This document shows, piece after piece, positions 63,404 through 64,000 of a stretch of 64,000 nt of DNA; within the stretch, counting starts at the first letter, position 1, and every line of letters begins with the position of its first letter. The position numbers were made by a program, and so were the translations under genes. The notes beneath the pieces are model-generated. The model saw only the letters and a list, made by a program, of their open reading frames with translations, was not told the origin of the DNA and made no database searches. The stretch is from Pseudoalteromonas sp. Z1A8. Its GTDB lineage: Bacteria; Pseudomonadota; Gammaproteobacteria; Enterobacterales; Alteromonadaceae. The stretch covers positions 28,671 through 92,670 of the forward strand of contig NZ_WTLB01000013.1 of NCBI RefSeq assembly GCF_011378855.1. The letters run 5' to 3'.

Positions 63404-63874
63404 ATGACTTTAATTTCAATTTCACAAGATATACCATTATCAATTTATAACTTTCACGTTTTTTATATTTCTACAGCAGCCATAATTCTTTTTATAGCTC
63501 TACTTTTACATAAAGATTATTCTTTAAAACGCAGTATGTTATATACATTCGCTTCGTTTATTACTTTTTACTTTTTTGCATATTCAGCAGCAGATAGATA
63601 TTACAAATTAGAAAGAATGGGAGATAAATTAAATTTAAGTTATATTTCTCCTCATAAAGACAAGTCGATTTTAATCACAGAAATAAAATCAATGTCCTTT
63701 GGCTCATCTAACAGAAGCGGTAGCGGTTGTTTTGTCTCTATTAAATTATTTAATGGGGACAGCTATAAAAGTTCAGCGATACAAGAAGGAACAGATTACT
63801 GTAAACAGAAAAGAAAGGAATTAATGTCTGTATTAAACATCAAAGCTAACAAGTCACTCAAGCAGGACAAATAA
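63404..63874 (+). CDS. Integron cassette 3: two-pass membrane protein
   Basis: The 156-residue protein has two membrane helices (about 17-37 and 45-62) and a soluble C-terminal part (about 65-156) with a beta-rich stretch (LNLSYISPHKDKSILITEI, SGCFVSIKLFNGDSY). GGTGA before the ATG is a weak ribosome site. The last ten codons lie within attC3, typical of cassette genes. No family recognised. Confidence 0.68.
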   Translation: MTLISISQDIPLSIYNFHVFYISTAAIILFIALLLHKDYSLKRSMLYTFASFITFYFFAYSAADRYYKLERMGDKLNLSYISPHKDKSILITEIKSMSFGSSNRSGSGCFVSIKLFNGDSYKSSAIQEGTDYCKQKRKELMSVLNIKANKSLKQDK

Positions 63875-63943
63875 CAGTTGGTTTTTGCTCCTTCGTCGCT
63901 TATTTTAACCAACTATCATTTGCCTCTTAGTGAGGCGTTGAGG
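63844..63943 (+). other. attC site of cassette 3
   Basis: The 100-bp site begins AGCTAAC and ends GTTGAGG, with inner arms CAGTTGGT / ACCAACT. It is somewhat more divergent than the first two (CTTAGTGAGGCGTTG at its right end) but of the same class. Confidence 0.85.
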
Positions 63944-64000
63944 CTGTAGAATTACTCTTTCTAGGAACGTATTCTACTATTTTCAATTGATTGCTTTTTA
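63938..64000 (+). other. Start of cassette 4 (cut by window)
   Basis: After the attC3 crossover the sequence continues into a fourth cassette. No start codon with a good frame is visible in the 62 bp shown. The array therefore extends past the window. Confidence 0.5.

Noticed and set aside
1..64000. CRISPR arrays, tRNA, rRNA, insertion sequences
   Set aside because: No regularly spaced repeats, no recognisable tRNA or rRNA sequence and no transposase gene were found by reading.

Overview
The window looks like a chromosomal segment of a marine gammaproteobacterium of the Alteromonadales, most likely Pseudoalteromonas. I infer this from the AT-rich base composition, the Oar-type TonB receptors, and the mix of Fur/RyhB, LexA, FadR and sigma-54 signals. 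No database search was possible. No rRNA, tRNA, CRISPR array, prophage or insertion sequence was seen.

Region 1 (1-4.5 kb) holds the end of a lipid kinase gene, several small conserved genes, and a tyrosine/homogentisate catabolism pair (hmgA, maiA) divergent from a MarR regulator. Region 2 (4.5-16 kb) holds two giant TonB-dependent receptors, an S1/P1 nuclease operonic with one of them, a divergent PhnD-like binding protein plus a two-pass membrane protein, and a lipoprotein 5'-nucleotidase. Together these suggest scavenging of nucleic acid and phosphate. Region 3 (16-27 kb) holds a GlyGly-CTERM cyclophilin, a MAPEG protein, an M16 lipoprotein peptidase, an NhaC antiporter with a long terminator-bearing leader, pqiABC and a thioesterase.

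Region 4 (27-33 kb) has dnaK (sigma-32 promoter), dnaJ, ybaK and small conserved genes. Region 5 (33-39 kb) is a C4-dicarboxylate module: a DctB-like kinase, a DctD-like activator, then a porin and a DASS transporter behind a sigma-54 promoter with a palindromic upstream activator site. Region 6 (39-50 kb) has a coniferyl-aldehyde-type dehydrogenase, a Sel1-repeat protein, an unannotated RyhB-like small RNA with Fur boxes, a lipoprotein, a molybdenum-hydroxylase island (xdhC, mocA-like, iorA/iorB-like, moaA) and a diguanylate cyclase. Region 7 (50-60 kb) has a LysR regulator divergent from an RND efflux operon, a dehydrogenase/reductase, and fadE with a FadR-like operator over its start.

Region 8 (60-64 kb) is the start of a sedentary chromosomal integron. 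Its integrase gene carries a LexA box but is interrupted by one in-frame TAA. A second, nearly identical copy of the integrase 3' end lies just downstream. An attI-type site follows, then three gene cassettes (a lipoprotein, a SEC-C motif protein and a two-pass membrane protein), each ended by an attC site of about 100 bp; a fourth cassette runs off the window. The integron, the RyhB-like RNA and the nhaC leader are the parts most worth following up.
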